Made by a program: the position numbers and the translations under genes. 6,338 nucleotides of DNA from Phenylobacterium sp. Lineage in GTDB: Bacteria; Pseudomonadota; Alphaproteobacteria; Caulobacterales; Caulobacteraceae. The stretch lies in contig JAQGIX010000205.1 of the NCBI GenBank assembly GCA_028290925.1, forward strand, positions 1 through 6,338. Reading direction: 5' to 3'. Positions 4,989 through 6,338 of the stretch are shown piece by piece (within the stretch, counting starts at the first letter, position 1; every line of letters begins with the position of its first letter). The notes beneath the pieces were generated by a model. It was given only the letters and a program-made list of their open reading frames with translations, had not been told where the DNA came from and did not search any database.

Positions 4989-5621
4989 TTGGTACGTGAA
5001 GTCTTGGTCTGGTTGCAGACCGGGCTCGGAAAGGGGACCGGCGACACCGCCCAGTCCTGGAGCGAGGCCTTGTTGGGCTCGCTCAACTTCTGGGGCCTGC
5101 TGGAGGGCACGCACCTCATCTCGCTGATGCTGTTCGCGGGCACCATCTTCGTGGTCGACCTGCGGCTGCTGGGCGTCACCTTCCGCCGCACGCCGGTCTC
5201 GGTGGTCAGCGACCGCGTGCTGCCGCTGACCGTCGCCGGCTTCGCGCTGGTGGTCGCCACAGGCCTGGCGCTGTTCTTCGCCAAGCCATTGTTTTATTAT
5301 CACAATGTCTGGTTCCGGGCGAAGCTGGTCTTCCTGGTCCTGGCGATGCTCAACATCGCGGTGTTCCACATGCGCGTGCAGCGCAACCAGTCAGACTGGG
5401 ACAAGGCCGAGACGCCGCCGTCCGCGGCGCGGATCTCGGCGGCGCTGTCGCTGGCCTCCTGGATCCTGGTGATCGCCATGGGCCGCTTCATTCCCTACGA
5501 CTGGTTCGAGTGCGGCAAGCCGATCCCGCACCTCGCCAATGTGCTGCAGGACTGCAAGGCCTCCGAGAAGGGCGCCATCGACAAGGGCGACCTGTCCAGG
5601 CTCAAGGGGCCGGCGAAATGA
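4989..5621 (+). CDS. Four-helix inner-membrane protein, DUF6644-like
   Basis: A 210-residue membrane protein with four likely helices at about 34-56, 77-98, 111-127 and 148-166. Helix 1 carries LLEGTHLISLMLFAGTIF followed by VVDLRLLGV. PVSVV and LPLTVAGFALVVATG follow, then the YYHNVWFRAKLVFL loop and helix 3. This pattern is one I know from uncharacterised proteins named DUF6644; the name is from memory. His42 and Glu39 inside helix 1 are shared with the next gene's product, and His105 and His127 lie near helix 3. Heme or quinone binding would be compatible but is not shown. The tail after helix 4 holds Cys175 and Cys189 and ends in a charged segment. The start is a TTG with a strong ribosome site. 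The TGA stop overlaps the next ATG by four bases, indicating translational coupling. Codons at about 5287-5307 are unusually AT-rich. Confidence 0.8.
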   Translation: MVREVLVWLQTGLGKGTGDTAQSWSEALLGSLNFWGLLEGTHLISLMLFAGTIFVVDLRLLGVTFRRTPVSVVSDRVLPLTVAGFALVVATGLALFFAKPLFYYHNVWFRAKLVFLVLAMLNIAVFHMRVQRNQSDWDKAETPPSAARISAALSLASWILVIAMGRFIPYDWFECGKPIPHLANVLQDCKASEKGAIDKGDLSRLKGPAK

Positions 5622-6338
5622 AGCTCACCTTCGAACTCCTGTTCCCGGCGCTGAGGCCCTGGGTCGTCAACCTGGTCAACGTCTGGCCGGCCACCATCGT
5701 CAAGCCGCAGTTCGCCGTCTGGGAGGTGACCCACATCCTGTCGCTGATCCTGCTCGGCGGGGCGGCGATCCTGATGAACCTGCGCCTGATCGGCGCCGGC
5801 CTGACCGACGAGCCGCCGTCGGAGGTCTACCGCAACCTGCGACGATGGCAGGACGCCGGCGTCATCGGCATCGTGGTCTCCGGCATCCTGATCGGCATGG
5901 CCAACGCCGAGCGGCTCTACGATTCCACCGCCTTCGTGGTGAAGATGATCGCCCTCGTGTCGGGCGTCATCCTGACCTACGGCGCCAGCCGTCCGACCGC
6001 CCGCGCCGACGGCGCGGTGAGCGGCTCGGCCAAGCTCTGGTTCGCCCTCGGCGCCGGCCTGTGGATCGTCGGCCTGGTGATCTTCGCCACCGGGGCCCTG
6101 GTCAATGTGGGGCTCTTCCATGTGCTCAGCGCCGCGGCGCTGATCGTGCTGATCGCCACCCCCGGGCGGCTGCGGTGGATCTACCTCGGCGGCCTGATCC
6201 TGCTGATCGCCATCCAGCAGTTCATCACCCACGGGATGATCCAGGCCGATGACATCGCCAGGCTCGATCCGGTGAACAAGGCCTTCGCCTGGATCTTCGC
6301 CGCCTGGATCTTCGGCTGCGCGTTGCTTCAGATCTTCA
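5618..6338 (+). CDS. Multi-spanning membrane protein, paralogue of the upstream DUF6644-like protein; 3' end outside the window
   Basis: The frame opens at the ATG at 5618-5620, overlapping the previous stop as ATGA, with AAGGGG 8 bases upstream. It stays open for 240 codons to the window edge, so the C-terminus is missing. About seven hydrophobic segments are seen, near residues 33-57, 79-95, 105-122, 139-160, 163-180, 186-203 and 222-239. Residues 31-113 align without gaps to residues 34-116 of the upstream protein at about a quarter identity, sharing E-x-T-H, LRL(L/I)G, a central A-G, S/T-G, Y, F and K. Here Asn54 replaces the Asp57 of the partner. The additional C-terminal half has no counterpart in the shorter protein and carries His168 and His205. 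The function is unknown. The coupling and shared fold suggest the two form one inner-membrane complex. Confidence 0.82.
   Translation, partial: MKLTFELLFPALRPWVVNLVNVWPATIVKPQFAVWEVTHILSLILLGGAAILMNLRLIGAGLTDEPPSEVYRNLRRWQDAGVIGIVVSGILIGMANAERLYDSTAFVVKMIALVSGVILTYGASRPTARADGAVSGSAKLWFALGAGLWIVGLVIFATGALVNVGLFHVLSAAALIVLIATPGRLRWIYLGGLILLIAIQQFITHGMIQADDIARLDPVNKAFAWIFAAWIFGCALLQIF

Noticed and set aside
5495..6232. 245-codon minus-strand open frame opposite the membrane-protein pair
   Set aside because: Composition is dominated by Asp, Gly, Gln and His, typical of an antisense shadow. The plus-strand frame from 5618 encodes a convincing membrane protein.
5539..6252. 237-codon plus-strand frame overlapping the second membrane paralogue
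   Set aside because: The product is Arg/Pro-rich and unrecognisable. The frame beginning at 5618, open to the window edge, is the real one.

Overview
The window is a GC-rich bacterial chromosome segment whose sigma factor C-terminus, codon use and gene families fit an alphaproteobacterium of the Caulobacterales, with Phenylobacterium or Caulobacter as the best guess. That assignment rests on recognising the RpoD tail and neighbouring families by eye, not on a search. I see no insertion sequence, tRNA, rRNA, CRISPR array or phage gene. It reads as ordinary chromosomal sequence with several poorly characterised protein families.

Layout, left to right. (1) Bases 1-367 are the C-terminal end of rpoD, running in from outside the window, followed by a perfect GC hairpin that resembles a dispersed alphaproteobacterial intergenic repeat. 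(2) Two minus-strand genes follow: a small antibiotic-biosynthesis-monooxygenase-fold protein (433-735), convergent with rpoD, and a putative 2-oxoglutarate/Fe(II) oxygenase of the TIGR02466 type (914-1534). The gap between them holds a 21-bp-phased direct repeat. (3) A divergent 136-bp intergenic region leads to two plus-strand exported proteins: a 294-residue protein of unknown function with exactly two cysteines (1671-2555) and a DUF6152 protein (2692-3150). A strong intrinsic terminator closes this pair. (4) An MFS transporter lies on the minus strand (3211-4425), ending against that terminator. (5) Divergent from it is crcB, a fluoride channel (4492-4893, TTG start). (6) Two overlapping membrane-protein genes follow, clearly related to each other in their N-terminal halves: a four-helix DUF6644-like protein (4989-5621, TTG start) and a longer paralogue that runs off the right edge (5618-6338).

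Functional links. The two exported proteins probably act together outside the inner membrane. The mature DUF6152 protein is predicted to begin His-His and carries an Asn-Pro-His-x-Trp-x-His motif, so a metal site is worth testing. The two membrane paralogues are translationally coupled by an ATGA overlap and probably form one complex. The other genes share no evident pathway. The most promising candidates for undescribed biology are the exported pair and the tandem membrane paralogues.
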